Source: Candidatus Saccharimonadota bacterium (lineage in GTDB: Bacteria; Patescibacteriota; Saccharimonadia; Saccharimonadales; Saccharimonadaceae). From it: a DNA stretch of 64,000 nt. The stretch's first letter is position 1; every line of letters starts with the position of its first letter. This document shows positions 33,891 through 42,222 of the stretch, in pieces. The notes below the pieces were generated by a model, which ran no database searches, was not told the DNA's origin, and saw nothing but the letters and a program-made list of their open reading frames with translations. Position numbers and translations under genes: made by a program. The stretch spans positions 186,001 through 250,000 of the forward strand of contig CAJPUO010000001.1 in NCBI GenBank assembly GCA_905373795.1, read 5' to 3'.

Positions 33891-34805
33891 ATGCTGCAAT
33901 ATCTTCATTCAAGTGCTAAAGATCAGCATATCAAGCCGTTGGAACGCCTGCAGGCAGGTTCGTGGGTGCGCTGCGAACGTCCGAACGAGGATGAGTTGGC
34001 CGAGTTGTTGTCGCTGGGGCTTGATAATGATTTGCTGAGCGACGCGCTTGATCCGCATGAGGTGCCGCGCCTGGAGATTGGCGACGATTGGACGTATCTA
34101 ATCGCCCGGTTGCCAGATACTGACGACGATTTTAATGATTTTACCACGCCGATTTTATTTTGCTTGAATAAGAATTACGTGGTGACCTTATCGCGTGACA
34201 GCTTGGGCAGGTTGTGGCAGCCGTTTATCGACCAAGCGCGTTCACGCACTGACCGTCCAGTTGAACTACTGGTTGATATGATTGACGCAATATCTAGGCA
34301 ATATCAGCGGCGGGTGGCGACGATTAACCGCCAGATGCGGGCAGCGACCGATAATATTCACACGCTGCGGGTTAAAGATATTGCTACTCTGGCGGAATAC
34401 GAGCGCAAATTGAATGATTACTTGGACGCGCTCATCCCGATGAACTGGGCGGTCGAGAAGTTGCTGGCGACTAGCGGCTTGCGGCTGCGGGCTGACGATA
34501 AGGAAGATGTCGAGGACTTGTCGATTGATTTGGAGCAGGTGATTGCCCGCTGTAAAAGCTTGCTGCGCACCATCACTAATGTTCGCGATAGCTACCGGGC
34601 GGTGATGGACACTCGCCTGAACGAGACGATTCGTTTGCTAACGGTAATCACTGTGGCGTTGACTATCCCGACGATGATTGCTGGGTTGTTTGGTATGAAT
34701 GTGCCAGTGCCTGGCGCTAATGATCCGCTGATGTTTTGGAAAATTACTGTAGTCAGCATCGTGGCGGCCTGCGCGCTGGGCGGATTCTTTTTGCGGAAAC
34801 GATAA
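33891..34805 (+). CDS. corA: CorA-type divalent metal transporter
   Basis: A 304-residue inner-membrane channel. The N-terminal 230 residues form the cytoplasmic funnel with long charged helices (AATDNIHTLRVKDIATLAEYE). Two C-terminal membrane helices follow, and the loop carries GMN of the selectivity filter (AGLFGMNVPVP). The C-terminus ends in basic residues. Imports Mg2+ (or Co2+/Ni2+). TATAAA lies six bases before ATG 33891. Confidence 0.92.
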   Translation: MLQYLHSSAKDQHIKPLERLQAGSWVRCERPNEDELAELLSLGLDNDLLSDALDPHEVPRLEIGDDWTYLIARLPDTDDDFNDFTTPILFCLNKNYVVTLSRDSLGRLWQPFIDQARSRTDRPVELLVDMIDAISRQYQRRVATINRQMRAATDNIHTLRVKDIATLAEYERKLNDYLDALIPMNWAVEKLLATSGLRLRADDKEDVEDLSIDLEQVIARCKSLLRTITNVRDSYRAVMDTRLNETIRLLTVITVALTIPTMIAGLFGMNVPVPGANDPLMFWKITVVSIVAACALGGFFLRKR

Positions 34806-34848
34806 ATATCTTGGCTAAAGGCAAATGTTGGCTTAGAGGGGTTGTAGT

Positions 34849-35487
34849 CTAATTTGGTACGCCGTATCCCAGCAGCCCGTCATACTGCTTGTCGCGATTT
34901 GTAAACACGCGTATGCGGTTCATCTCGTTGCCGCCAACGGTAGTCAAGACGCCGTTATCGTTTTTCAAGACAATGTTGGTGTGGTCACCAAATACCGGCG
35001 AATTGCGATAAATTGCTACGTCGCCAGGAAGCGGTTGGTAATCGGAATTAGCGGGCTTGAACCGGCCGGTTGCCTCGTAGTATTCACGTAAGGTAAACGT
35101 CCCAGGGATACGCCAGCCGCCAGTATGCGGATTCTTCAGCGGCGCGCCCGCTTGATGCATGATCCAGCTCACAAAGTTAGCACACCACGCCTCCTCGGCG
35201 CCCTGGCTGAACTTGGCGCCAGCGGATTGCGCCTTGAATTCAGTCTTTGCTAGGCTGATAATTTTTTGGCGAGTTGGGCTTAAATTTGCCATATCAATAT
35301 TTGGAAAAGCCGCTTCGCCAGACGACCTGTCGAGGCGCGTGGAATTAATAAGAGACGACAGTTTATCGGCAATTTTCGGCTTAATAATGACTGCGACCGA
35401 TATAATAAGCAAAAGTGTAACCATGCTTAAAATAATACAGCGTTTCTTTGAGAAAAATTTGGGCGCCGCCGCCTGCTGGTGCTTCAT
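34849..35487 (-). CDS. CHAP-domain peptidoglycan amidase
   Basis: A 212-residue protein with an N-terminal membrane anchor (about 20-38) and a CHAP domain: EEAWCANFVSWIMHQAG holds the catalytic Cys, and VFGDHTNIVLKN the His. DVAIYRNS lies between. It should cleave peptidoglycan cross-bridges outside the membrane, in wall turnover or host attachment. ATG 35487 is chosen because TATAAT lies six bases upstream; the longer frame has no signal. Faces the Nudix gene divergently. Confidence 0.85.
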   Translation of the reverse strand: MKHQQAAAPKFFSKKRCIILSMVTLLLIISVAVIIKPKIADKLSSLINSTRLDRSSGEAAFPNIDMANLSPTRQKIISLAKTEFKAQSAGAKFSQGAEEAWCANFVSWIMHQAGAPLKNPHTGGWRIPGTFTLREYYEATGRFKPANSDYQPLPGDVAIYRNSPVFGDHTNIVLKNDNGVLTTVGGNEMNRIRVFTNRDKQYDGLLGYGVPN

Positions 35488-35493
35488 GTAATA

Positions 35494-35499
35494 ATTATA
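35494..35499 (-). promoter_or_regulatory. -10 box, leaderless start of CHAP gene
   Basis: TATAAT on the minus strand followed by six bases and ATG 35487. Confidence 0.6.
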
Positions 35500-35530
35500 T
35501 CGCGAAAGCTGTTTGGCTGTTAAAATGTAA

Positions 35531-36076
35531 TTGAGGCAAACGTTATGTTTAAGCAATCAGATATCAAGTCAAATAATTTTTACGCATCCGCGAATGATAT
35601 TGGCGGAAGACGAGGTAGAATTGCCAGATGGTAAAAGGTCGTTATATCTGCGGCAAGTATACCAGGGTAAAGGCGGCGTGATTATCATTTGCCAAAACGG
35701 CGGCAAGGTGCTTATTCAGCGGGAATATTCGTATCCGGTTGATGATATATTGTATCAATTTCCCGGCGGTAAAATTGAAGAAGGCGAGACTCTCGAGCAA
35801 GCTGCCCAGCGCGAATTGGCGGAAGAATCTAATATTTTGGCGGAATATTTTCAGCAAATTGGCTGGTTTTATGCCGACAATCGCCGTACCAATGCCAAGT
35901 TGTACGTTGTTTGTGCGCGCGGCGCTTTTCGAGATAATTATTCGCTCCAGCCAGATGAAACCGAATTTATCTCTAGCAGTTGGTTAGAAATTAACAAACT
36001 TGAGCAGATGATTTCTAACGGTCAGATTGTTAATTATTCTATGCTAGCGGCATGGGCGTTATTCAAACTGCGGTGA
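35531..36076 (+). CDS. Nudix hydrolase (ADP-ribose pyrophosphatase-like)
   Basis: A 181-residue Nudix protein. Box GGKIEEGETLEQAAQRELAEES (about residues 75-96) is complete. The preceding VLIQREYSYPVDDILYQFP matches ADP-ribose pyrophosphatases, which remove free ADP-ribose. Start is TTG 35531, four bases after a TGT-TAAAAT box; ATG 35594 is a shorter alternative. Confidence 0.85.
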   Translation: MRQTLCLSNQISSQIIFTHPRMILAEDEVELPDGKRSLYLRQVYQGKGGVIIICQNGGKVLIQREYSYPVDDILYQFPGGKIEEGETLEQAAQRELAEESNILAEYFQQIGWFYADNRRTNAKLYVVCARGAFRDNYSLQPDETEFISSSWLEINKLEQMISNGQIVNYSMLAAWALFKLR

Positions 36077-36096
36077 TAATACGGAAAGCTATGTGC

Positions 36097-36102
36097 TATA
36101 AT
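36097..36102 (+). promoter_or_regulatory. Extended -10 promoter of the orphan gene at 36140
   Basis: TGC-TATAAT followed by a 35-base leader containing an AAAAGGA Shine-Dalgarno, so this transcript is not leaderless. Confidence 0.6.
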
Positions 36103-36139
36103 TAAAAACATAAGCATTATAAAATAAAAAAGGAAAACT

Positions 36140-37000
36140 ATGCCAAACATTACCGTTAAATTCAAGAAAGGCGGACATGATATTGATGTGGATACATACA
36201 TAGGCACGCTTCGTTCTCTGTCTGTTATTGCAAAAGAGGTTAACTATAAGAATAATAATCGCAGCGACATCCAACTGAATATCGTTGCGCAAAAAGAGGG
36301 TAGCTTTGAAGCTGTTATTGAGTTTGTAAGCACCGCTGGTCCAATCGCGGTTCAGGCCGCTCCAGAGATATTGTCAATCATAAACACCATTATTGAACTA
36401 TATAAGATCAAAAAAACTTTGAGGGATACGGGTAATGCTCAAGTTACTAATCTGGCGGATAACAAGGTACAGGTTATAAATAACTTTGGTACTATGGTGG
36501 TTGATCAGCCAACATATAATTTATATAGCGAGAACCAGACAGTGCAGGATGCTCTAGCCAGCACGTTTTCAAAAACATCAAAAGACAATTCTGTAGACAG
36601 TTTAGTTCTTAATTCATCCGACGATAGAGTGGAAGTTGATCGTAGTGATTTTGAGGCTTTATCTCGAAAAATGACTATTCAAGCGAAAGATATGGAAAAT
36701 GAGGTTGTTGCTGCTACTTTGGTTGTAGCAAAGCCAGTGTTGGATAACTCGGGAAATAAATGGTCATTATTTAAAGGTACAGAGAAAATCCAGGCCGATA
36801 TTCAAGATGAAGAGTTTCTAGGGCGTGTTGCCAGAAGAGAATGTAGTTTTACATCTGGCGACCGACTTATGGTAGAGCTGCTCATTCAGAAAGAGTATAG
36901 CGAACAGTATCTTATGTATATACCAAAGAAATATTCCATTCTCAAGGTCAAGAGCCATATTACGGGAGACGAAGCGATTCAGATGGATATGCTCGGATAA
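36140..37000 (+). CDS. Hypothetical protein, orphan
   Basis: A 286-residue protein not recognised. The first 80 residues look alpha/beta (MPNITVKFKKGG, NNRSDIQLNIVAQKEGSFEAVIEF). Residues 73-95 form a helix that may pack or embed (GPIAVQAAPEILSIINTIIELYK). The rest is polar, with a beta-rich end (YIPKKYSILKVKSH). It is AT-rich relative to the neighbours, with its own promoter, so probably acquired. Its two-part layout, a sensor-like head plus helix and then a beta domain, recalls orphan genes of defence regions, but that is a guess. Confidence 0.55.
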   Translation: MPNITVKFKKGGHDIDVDTYIGTLRSLSVIAKEVNYKNNNRSDIQLNIVAQKEGSFEAVIEFVSTAGPIAVQAAPEILSIINTIIELYKIKKTLRDTGNAQVTNLADNKVQVINNFGTMVVDQPTYNLYSENQTVQDALASTFSKTSKDNSVDSLVLNSSDDRVEVDRSDFEALSRKMTIQAKDMENEVVAATLVVAKPVLDNSGNKWSLFKGTEKIQADIQDEEFLGRVARRECSFTSGDRLMVELLIQKEYSEQYLMYIPKKYSILKVKSHITGDEAIQMDMLG

Positions 37001-37096
37001 ATCAATCAAAATATCAAGCATGAACTTCAATAGCAGTGTACAATTAAGAGATATTGACAAGGGATAGTGACAAATTATAGCCTGTCTCTTCTGTGC

Positions 37097-37102
37097 TATA
37101 AT
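37097..37102 (+). promoter_or_regulatory. Extended -10 promoter of the ABC-2 operon
   Basis: TGC-TATAAT, with a 65-base leader. In it ACCG-TACG-CGGT and a short T-run (37123-37138) form a weak terminator-like hairpin, which may attenuate. Confidence 0.55.
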
Positions 37103-37166
37103 AATCCCAAAAGCGAACGATCACCGTACGCGGTTTTTCTCTGCTAGGGAGTAGAAAGGAATTTAT

Positions 37167-37931
37167 ATGGCTCAACCCAAACCAATCATAACAGTTGACC
37201 AACTCGTCAAGACGTACGATGGTAAGAATGTCGTCGACAGCGTGTCGTTTGAGGTCAAGAAAGGCGAGATTTTCGGTATCCTTGGTCCGAATGGTGCTGG
37301 TAAGACGACGACGCTAGAGATGCTGGAGGCGCTCCGGCCGATTGACGGCGGTACGGCGACCATTGACGGAATTGATGTTGCCAAGCAGCCGAAGCATATT
37401 AAAAACATCATCGGTATCCAGCTGCAATCGACAACGTTTTACGACAAACTAACCTTGCGCGAACAATTAAAAATGTTTGCCAGCCTGTACGGACAAACGG
37501 TTGACGCCGACGCGCTGCTCGCCAAGGTGCAATTGAGTGATAAAGCCAAAAGTTATGTCGAGCAGCTCTCGGGCGGGCAAAAGCAACGCTTCGCCATCGC
37601 GTCGACGCTGGTTAACAACCCGACGGTGCTATTCCTCGACGAGCCGACCACTGGGTTGGATCCGCAGGCTCGCCGCAATTTATGGGATTTGATCAAAGAG
37701 ATTCGCGATGAGGGCATCACTATCGTGCTGACCACGCATTATATGGACGAGGCCGAATTGCTGTGCGACCGCTTGGCGATTATGGATAATGGTAAAATTA
37801 TCACCATTGATACGCCGCACAATCTGATCCAGCAACTACTAGCGCGCGGCTTCAAGAAAAAGCAGGTTGTCGAGCAGGCCAATTTGGAAGACGTATTTAT
37901 TGACTTAACGGGAAAGGCGATTCGGGATTAG
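37167..37931 (+). CDS. ABC-2 transporter ATP-binding protein
   Basis: A 254-residue ATPase. Walker A GPNGAGKTTT (about 38-47), signature [11 protein letters not shown], Walker B LFLDEPTTGLD and switch His in TTHYMDEAE. Typical of DrrA/NatA/CcmA-type export systems for drugs or other hydrophobic compounds. Ends one base before the start of its permease. Confidence 0.92.
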   Translation: MAQPKPIITVDQLVKTYDGKNVVDSVSFEVKKGEIFGILGPNGAGKTTTLEMLEALRPIDGGTATIDGIDVAKQPKHIKNIIGIQLQSTTFYDKLTLREQLKMFASLYGQTVDADALLAKVQLSDKAKSYVEQLSGGQKQRFAIASTLVNNPTVLFLDEPTTGLDPQARRNLWDLIKEIRDEGITIVLTTHYMDEAELLCDRLAIMDNGKIITIDTPHNLIQQLLARGFKKKQVVEQANLEDVFIDLTGKAIRD

Positions 37932-37932
37932 T

Positions 37933-39051
37933 ATGAAAAAATATTGGACTGGTGTATTCGGGCAAGTACGCGCCCAGCAAAAACGTTTCGTCCGCGATAA
38001 AATGTCGCTGTTCTTTACCTTCCTGTTTCCGCTCATCTTTTTGTTGGTGTTCGGCTCGATTTTTAATAATCAATCGACCAGCTTTGACATCGCGATTATT
38101 AATAATTCGCAAACGGAATTTGCCAAAGGTTTCGTCAAGGGCGCCAAAGACAATGCCAAAGACTCAATTCTTAAAATTAAAGACGTCAAGGATATGGATG
38201 AGGCGCGCGAGAAGTTGAAGCGTTCAGAACTGAACGGTATCATTGAACTACCGAGCGACTTTGGCAAAGTGAAGGGTGAGGGCAAGGATGCTCGCCCGGC
38301 TGGCACGATTAATGTATTGTATGCTAAAGGTTCCGAGCAAACTGGTAGCGCTCTGACAGCGGTGATGAACCAAATTGCCAATGAAATAAATAAGCACCTG
38401 GGTCAGCCAGAAGCGCCGCTCAAGGCTGCGGGTAAAGCTGTCGGCGACGAGCAGCTGAAGGAGTTTGACTATACGTTCACTGGACTACTAGGTTTTAGTT
38501 TGATGAGCATGGGTATATTTGGCCTGGCCAATCAAATGCCAGCCGAAAAGCAGCGCGGCTCTTACCGACGGCTGCGTGCAGCGCCGTTCACCTCGGGGCA
38601 GCTGATTATTTCTATGGCGATTCACTATATTATAATCTCGCTACTCAGCCTGACCATGATGGTTGTTGTCGGCATGCTGCTGTTCCACTTCAATATGCGC
38701 GGCGATTGGCTGCTGTTCTCGTTGATGTCGGTGATTTCGGCGATGATGATGGTGGGCTTAGGATTATTAATCGGCGGTTGGGCGAAGAATGAAAATCAAT
38801 CAGCTCCGCTGTCTAATTTGATTTCTTTCCCGATGATGTTTCTATCTGGAGCATTCTTTCCGGCATTCCTTTTTCCAGAATGGCTGCGCGGCGTAACGCA
38901 ATTTATCCCAATGACGCCGGTTGTGGATGGCTTCCGTCTGATTATGACTGAGCAAGCTAGCCTCATCGAAGTCTTGCCGCAAATCGGCGCCGTCGCTGCC
39001 TGGACTCTCGTTATCTACATCGCCGCGATTAAGCTGTTTAGGTGGGAATAA
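37933..39051 (+). CDS. ABC-2 type permease
   Basis: A 372-residue membrane protein: N-terminal helix at about 25-42, a 150-residue extracytoplasmic domain, and then five helices from about residue 175. The QMPAEKQRGSYRRLRAAPFT motif before helix 2 is typical of ABC2_membrane permeases (DrrB-type). It forms the exporter with the upstream ATPase; substrate unknown. Confidence 0.9.
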   Translation: MKKYWTGVFGQVRAQQKRFVRDKMSLFFTFLFPLIFLLVFGSIFNNQSTSFDIAIINNSQTEFAKGFVKGAKDNAKDSILKIKDVKDMDEAREKLKRSELNGIIELPSDFGKVKGEGKDARPAGTINVLYAKGSEQTGSALTAVMNQIANEINKHLGQPEAPLKAAGKAVGDEQLKEFDYTFTGLLGFSLMSMGIFGLANQMPAEKQRGSYRRLRAAPFTSGQLIISMAIHYIIISLLSLTMMVVVGMLLFHFNMRGDWLLFSLMSVISAMMMVGLGLLIGGWAKNENQSAPLSNLISFPMMFLSGAFFPAFLFPEWLRGVTQFIPMTPVVDGFRLIMTEQASLIEVLPQIGAVAAWTLVIYIAAIKLFRWE

Positions 39052-39063
39052 TATAATATCAAT

Positions 39064-39165
39064 GAAAATAGCCCGCCGAACGAGCTCAAGCTGAATGTGG
39101 ATCTTTCAATCCGAGAAACAAGTAACTGTCTCAATCAGATTGAACGCATTCGGCGAGCTATTTTC
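39064..39165. repeat. Long inverted repeat between convergent genes
   Basis: GAAAATAGCCCGCCGAAC (39064-39081) is nearly complementary (16 of 18) to 39148-39165, with a 66-base loop. A further GGCGGGC follows the right arm. It lies between the ABC permease and the convergent small membrane gene. It may terminate both transcripts or encode a small structured RNA. Confidence 0.55.
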
Positions 39166-39174
39166 GGCGGGCAG

Positions 39175-39366
39175 TTAGCCCTCCTTGTCTTTGGTGATCT
39201 CGCTGAGGGCGTATGCCCTCAAGATGGACATAATAGTCTCGACTGCAAGTGCTGCAGCTATGGCCCAGATCATAGCCCCGACGTCATTTGACGTCAGGAG
39301 AAATATGATGAGCGCAATAAAGACAACGACGTCAGGCGCAAATGACTGCGCCATTTTCATGAACAT
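39175..39366 (-). CDS. 63-residue small membrane protein
   Basis: ATG 39366 begins MFMKMAQSFAPDVVVF and gives two membrane helices (about 10-26 and 30-48) with a short charged tail (EITKDKEG). The start is set by AAAGGAGAG just upstream, which the hairpin described at 39367-39441 may hide. Not recognised; the size suggests a holin-like, stress or regulatory mini protein. Confidence 0.6.
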   Translation of the reverse strand: MFMKMAQSFAPDVVVFIALIIFLLTSNDVGAMIWAIAAALAVETIMSILRAYALSEITKDKEG

Positions 39367-39441
39367 GTCTCGTCTCTCCTTTCGAGAGAAGCTCAAAGCT
39401 AAAGGGCGACTTCCGCCCTAAGGACAAAGCCTTGAGCAAAA
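39367..39441 (-). promoter_or_regulatory. Structured 5' leader of the small membrane gene
   Basis: Three successive hairpins can form on the minus strand: AAGG/CCTT, AGGGCG/CGCCCT and TCTC-x7-GAGA. The last contains the Shine-Dalgarno, so ribosome access could be controlled. Confidence 0.45.
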
Positions 39442-39448
39442 GCTAATA

Positions 39449-39477
39449 TATATATCACTAATAGAATAAAATGTCAA
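39449..39477 (-). promoter_or_regulatory. Consensus sigma-70 promoter of the small membrane gene
   Basis: Minus strand TTGACA (39472-39477), spacer 17, TATATA (39449-39454). One of the best promoters in the window. Confidence 0.75.
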
Positions 39478-39642
39478 TGAATTTTAGGCAAAAATGTGGC
39501 ATTATATGTTTTTACGGCGTTTAATTCGAAAGATAAATTAATTGCCTATGTTAAATACGTCCACCTCCGTCGTCAAGAGCACTGTAGTATAATGAAATTA
39601 GCGTTAGCTATAGTATGAAAGCTATGCCAGAAGGGGGGAATT

Positions 39643-40014
39643 ATGACATTTGAAGAAGCGCAAGAGCTAGTGATGAATCATATTCGCGCGCGGAAGTGGG
39701 ATAAGACGAATGATTCGCGCGGTTTGGCGATATCGTTGTCGCTGGAGGCTAATGAATTATTAGAATATTTCCAGTGGAGTGATAAACATATCGGCACCAA
39801 AGACGACATGGCGAGCGAACTGGCCGACATCATCATTTATGCTATCCAATTTGCCGCGCGCTTTGACATCAATATCCCCGAAGCGGTTGCTGCAAAAATT
39901 GCCAAGCAAGCCGAAAAATATCCGGTCGAGATTTTTGAGATTGAAGACAAAGCCGAGCAAAATCGCCGCTGGCTAGAAGCTAAGAAAAATTATAAGAAGG
40001 ATACGACGTTATGA
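39643..40014 (+). CDS. MazG-like nucleotide pyrophosphohydrolase
   Basis: A 123-residue all-alpha NTP-pyrophosphohydrolase. SLEANELLEYFQWSD gives the first metal-binding Glu pair and MASELADIIIYAIQFA the ExxD helix. A housecleaning enzyme that removes non-canonical NTPs or lowers dNTP pools. GGGGGAA precedes ATG 39643; its stop overlaps the next ATG. Confidence 0.85.
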   Translation: MTFEEAQELVMNHIRARKWDKTNDSRGLAISLSLEANELLEYFQWSDKHIGTKDDMASELADIIIYAIQFAARFDINIPEAVAAKIAKQAEKYPVEIFEIEDKAEQNRRWLEAKKNYKKDTTL

Positions 40015-40625
40015 AAAAGAGGGTTGGCATGAATAAAAAACTTATTGCGATTATTTCCGTCATAATCATCTTGTGCGGCGCTGCGGCTGGGCTGTGGTAT
40101 AATCGCCAGTATTCTGCTGAGAAACCGAAAACTCCGTCTACTAACATGTCCGACGCTGCCAAATTCAAATCAGAGTATCCGCGAGTGGCGGCGAATAATC
40201 GCTTCGTTTATACCAGCGATAAAGAAATCCTTGATATCTTTGATCACGGCAGCGGCGTGGTTTTCTTGGGTTTTCCGCAATGTCCGTGGTGCCAGCATTT
40301 GAGCGAACACGTTGACCGGGCAGCTCGGGCTGAAGGTGTTGATAAAATATACTATTTGAATATTCGCGATGCTCGCGCTAGCAACAACGAAGTTTACCAA
40401 AAATTGGTCAAGAAACTAGAGCCGTATTTGGATAAAGACGACAGCGGTAAACCGCGGATATTTGTGCCAGACGTATCGATTGTCAAGAATGGCAAGATTA
40501 TCGGCCGCTACAAAGAGGAGTCGACTGGCGACGATAACATCACGCCGGATAAATACTGGACGAGCGAAAGGATTGAACGGACATCGTCGCAGCTGCGCGG
40601 ATTTATGCGGCAGCTGAAAGGTTAA
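40011..40625 (+). CDS. Membrane-anchored thioredoxin-like protein (CPWC)
   Basis: A 204-residue protein: membrane anchor at about 10-28, Pro-rich spacer, and then a thioredoxin-like domain with VVFLGFPQCPWCQH (C-P-W-C near residue 90). The unusual CPWC pair recalls bacteriocin-transport accessory and glutaredoxin-like proteins. It faces outward and probably reduces or shuffles disulfides. Overlaps mazG (ATGA); convergent with the VanZ gene, overlapping four bases. Confidence 0.8.
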   Translation: MKKRVGMNKKLIAIISVIIILCGAAAGLWYNRQYSAEKPKTPSTNMSDAAKFKSEYPRVAANNRFVYTSDKEILDIFDHGSGVVFLGFPQCPWCQHLSEHVDRAARAEGVDKIYYLNIRDARASNNEVYQKLVKKLEPYLDKDDSGKPRIFVPDVSIVKNGKIIGRYKEESTGDDNITPDKYWTSERIERTSSQLRGFMRQLKG

Positions 40626-41506
40626 TTTTCTGGATTAGCATCGTCTTTTGGCTGCTGTTTATCGCTTTTGCGCTGGCGTTTCGGTTTGATGCCGACCAGA
40701 TAACTCCCAATCGTCCAGCCTTTGGCAATCCTTGGTATGATAAACAAGTGGATAAGAATCCAGACCCCCAGCTCCGTAAGATAGAACCTACCAGGTTGTA
40801 TGGTGTCTATGAAAAACGGATAAACTAGCGACCGCGTAACTACTGAGGCGAAGATAATAAGGGCTATATTGATGCAGCTGGCTAAGAATTTATTGCGGCG
40901 ATTAGGCGCGGCGTAGTTTTCGTCGCTGAGTTTCACGCTGGGGACTTTATAGCCAATTAGCCATGTCAACATAAATCCGAGCAAGCAGCCAAAGGTATTG
41001 GTTATTAAATCATTAACATCAAACAGCCGATAACTACAAGGGTATAAACCGAACACGCCAGTTAGCTGCGTCACCTCTATTAGCATCGATAAAAGAAAGC
41101 CGCTTAGCAACGCAAATTTCCAATGCTTGTGAAAATACGCTTTCATAAAAATGCCCAGCGGCACAAAGAAAACGATATTCATAACTAATTGCAGCGTGAT
41201 ATATAGGGTATCTTTGTTAGGCTGAACGACGTCGTTAACCCAGTTGAAGGGGATAAGTTGCGGCTGGATGTGATATGTTTGGCAAAAGGCAATCGGGTCT
41301 TTTGGTACTGGCGATAGCGTAAAAAAGATTAGCCCTGTGAAATAGAGAATTGAGCCGTAGGAAAAGAATACATACGACCATGTTACGCGCCGGCGCATGA
41401 TCAGCCGCGAAATAATAAATGGTATAGTCAAGAGGATGCATAAAAAAGGCCAGAAACTCAAAGATCCGATCAGCGGCGCTGAAAATGAATTGAGAAATTT
41501 TAGCAT
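40622..41506 (-). CDS. VanZ-RDD fusion membrane protein
   Basis: A 294-residue protein with about six to seven helices. The first 190 residues are VanZ-like (FVPLGIFMKAYF, MLIEVTQLTGVFGLYPCSYRLFDVNDLITN). The C-terminal 100 residues are RDD-like (NKFLASCINIALI and KGWTIGSYLVGIKP). VanZ proteins affect teicoplanin or lipid-linked wall steps; RDD proteins are poorly defined. Last gene of a three-gene operon with DsbA-like and CVPC membrane proteins, overlapping by one base. Confidence 0.8.
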   Translation of the reverse strand: MLKFLNSFSAPLIGSLSFWPFLCILLTIPFIISRLIMRRRVTWSYVFFSYGSILYFTGLIFFTLSPVPKDPIAFCQTYHIQPQLIPFNWVNDVVQPNKDTLYITLQLVMNIVFFVPLGIFMKAYFHKHWKFALLSGFLLSMLIEVTQLTGVFGLYPCSYRLFDVNDLITNTFGCLLGFMLTWLIGYKVPSVKLSDENYAAPNRRNKFLASCINIALIIFASVVTRSLVYPFFIDTIQPGRFYLTELGVWILIHLFIIPRIAKGWTIGSYLVGIKPKRQRKSDKQQPKDDANPEN

Positions 41507-42222
41507 TAATTAACGCCGCCAGCCTTCAAGATCGCCTTTAGCCCATTCTCGCCGCCAGCGAAGCCGCTGGTTTGGTAATCGTTAATTACCATGTAGGGCA
41601 AGCCGTTCACGCCAAGCGACAGGGCTTTTTGGGTGTTGTTGTCGATTTCCTGCTGATGAGAGTTGCTTTTCATGCAGTCGGCGAACTTGGCGGTATCCAG
41701 GCCGGTATTCTTGGCAGATGTTTCAAAGTAGCTGAGTGGCAGTAGCGGGATTTCCTTTGGCACAGCAACGTTTTTGACGCCGATGCCTTTGTCGAAGTAG
41801 TCCGTTTTGATGCGCGGTACGATGTCGTGAGTGTATTGCCAGTATTTATCCTGGTCGGCGGCGCAGAAGGCGGCTTTAGCGCCTTGTTCAGTGTTTGGCA
41901 CTTTATCTTTCAACAAAGTGACTATTCGGTGTTCGTAGCGCAATTTGCCGGATTTGATATAGTCGTTTTTGAAGGAATCGTTGCTGGTAGCGGCTTCGAC
42001 TTGAGCGCAGAATGAGCAGAAATAATCGGTGTAATCGATAAACACATTTTTCGCATCTGCTGAGCCTTGCGACATGTGTTCGTTCCATGGTTTACCATTT
42101 CCGATATGCTGGTTCGGCGGCCGGTTGACAATGCCGTAGATAAATAAAGCGACGATGCCGACGACGATGATTGATAAAACAATCCAAATTGGGGCAATGC
42201 CGCGTTCTTGTTGATGACTCAT
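41506..42222 (-). CDS. DsbA-family thiol oxidoreductase (CSFC)
   Basis: A 238-residue protein with a membrane anchor at about 10-30 and a DsbA/thioredoxin_4 domain facing outward. Active site DYFCSFCAQVE near residues 67-77 and the cis-Pro loop NGLPYMVIN near 210. Likely introduces disulfides into exported proteins. No VKOR or DsbB gene is next to it, so its re-oxidant is open; the CVPC membrane protein upstream, overlapping four bases, is a candidate. Confidence 0.85.
   Translation of the reverse strand: MSHQQERGIAPIWIVLSIIVVGIVALFIYGIVNRPPNQHIGNGKPWNEHMSQGSADAKNVFIDYTDYFCSFCAQVEAATSNDSFKNDYIKSGKLRYEHRIVTLLKDKVPNTEQGAKAAFCAADQDKYWQYTHDIVPRIKTDYFDKGIGVKNVAVPKEIPLLPLSYFETSAKNTGLDTAKFADCMKSNSHQQEIDNNTQKALSLGVNGLPYMVINDYQTSGFAGGENGLKAILKAGGVN

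Noticed and set aside
37123..37138. ACCG-TACG-CGGT hairpin with T-run as an attenuator of the ABC-2 operon
   Set aside because: The stem is only four base pairs and no leader peptide or competing structure is visible.
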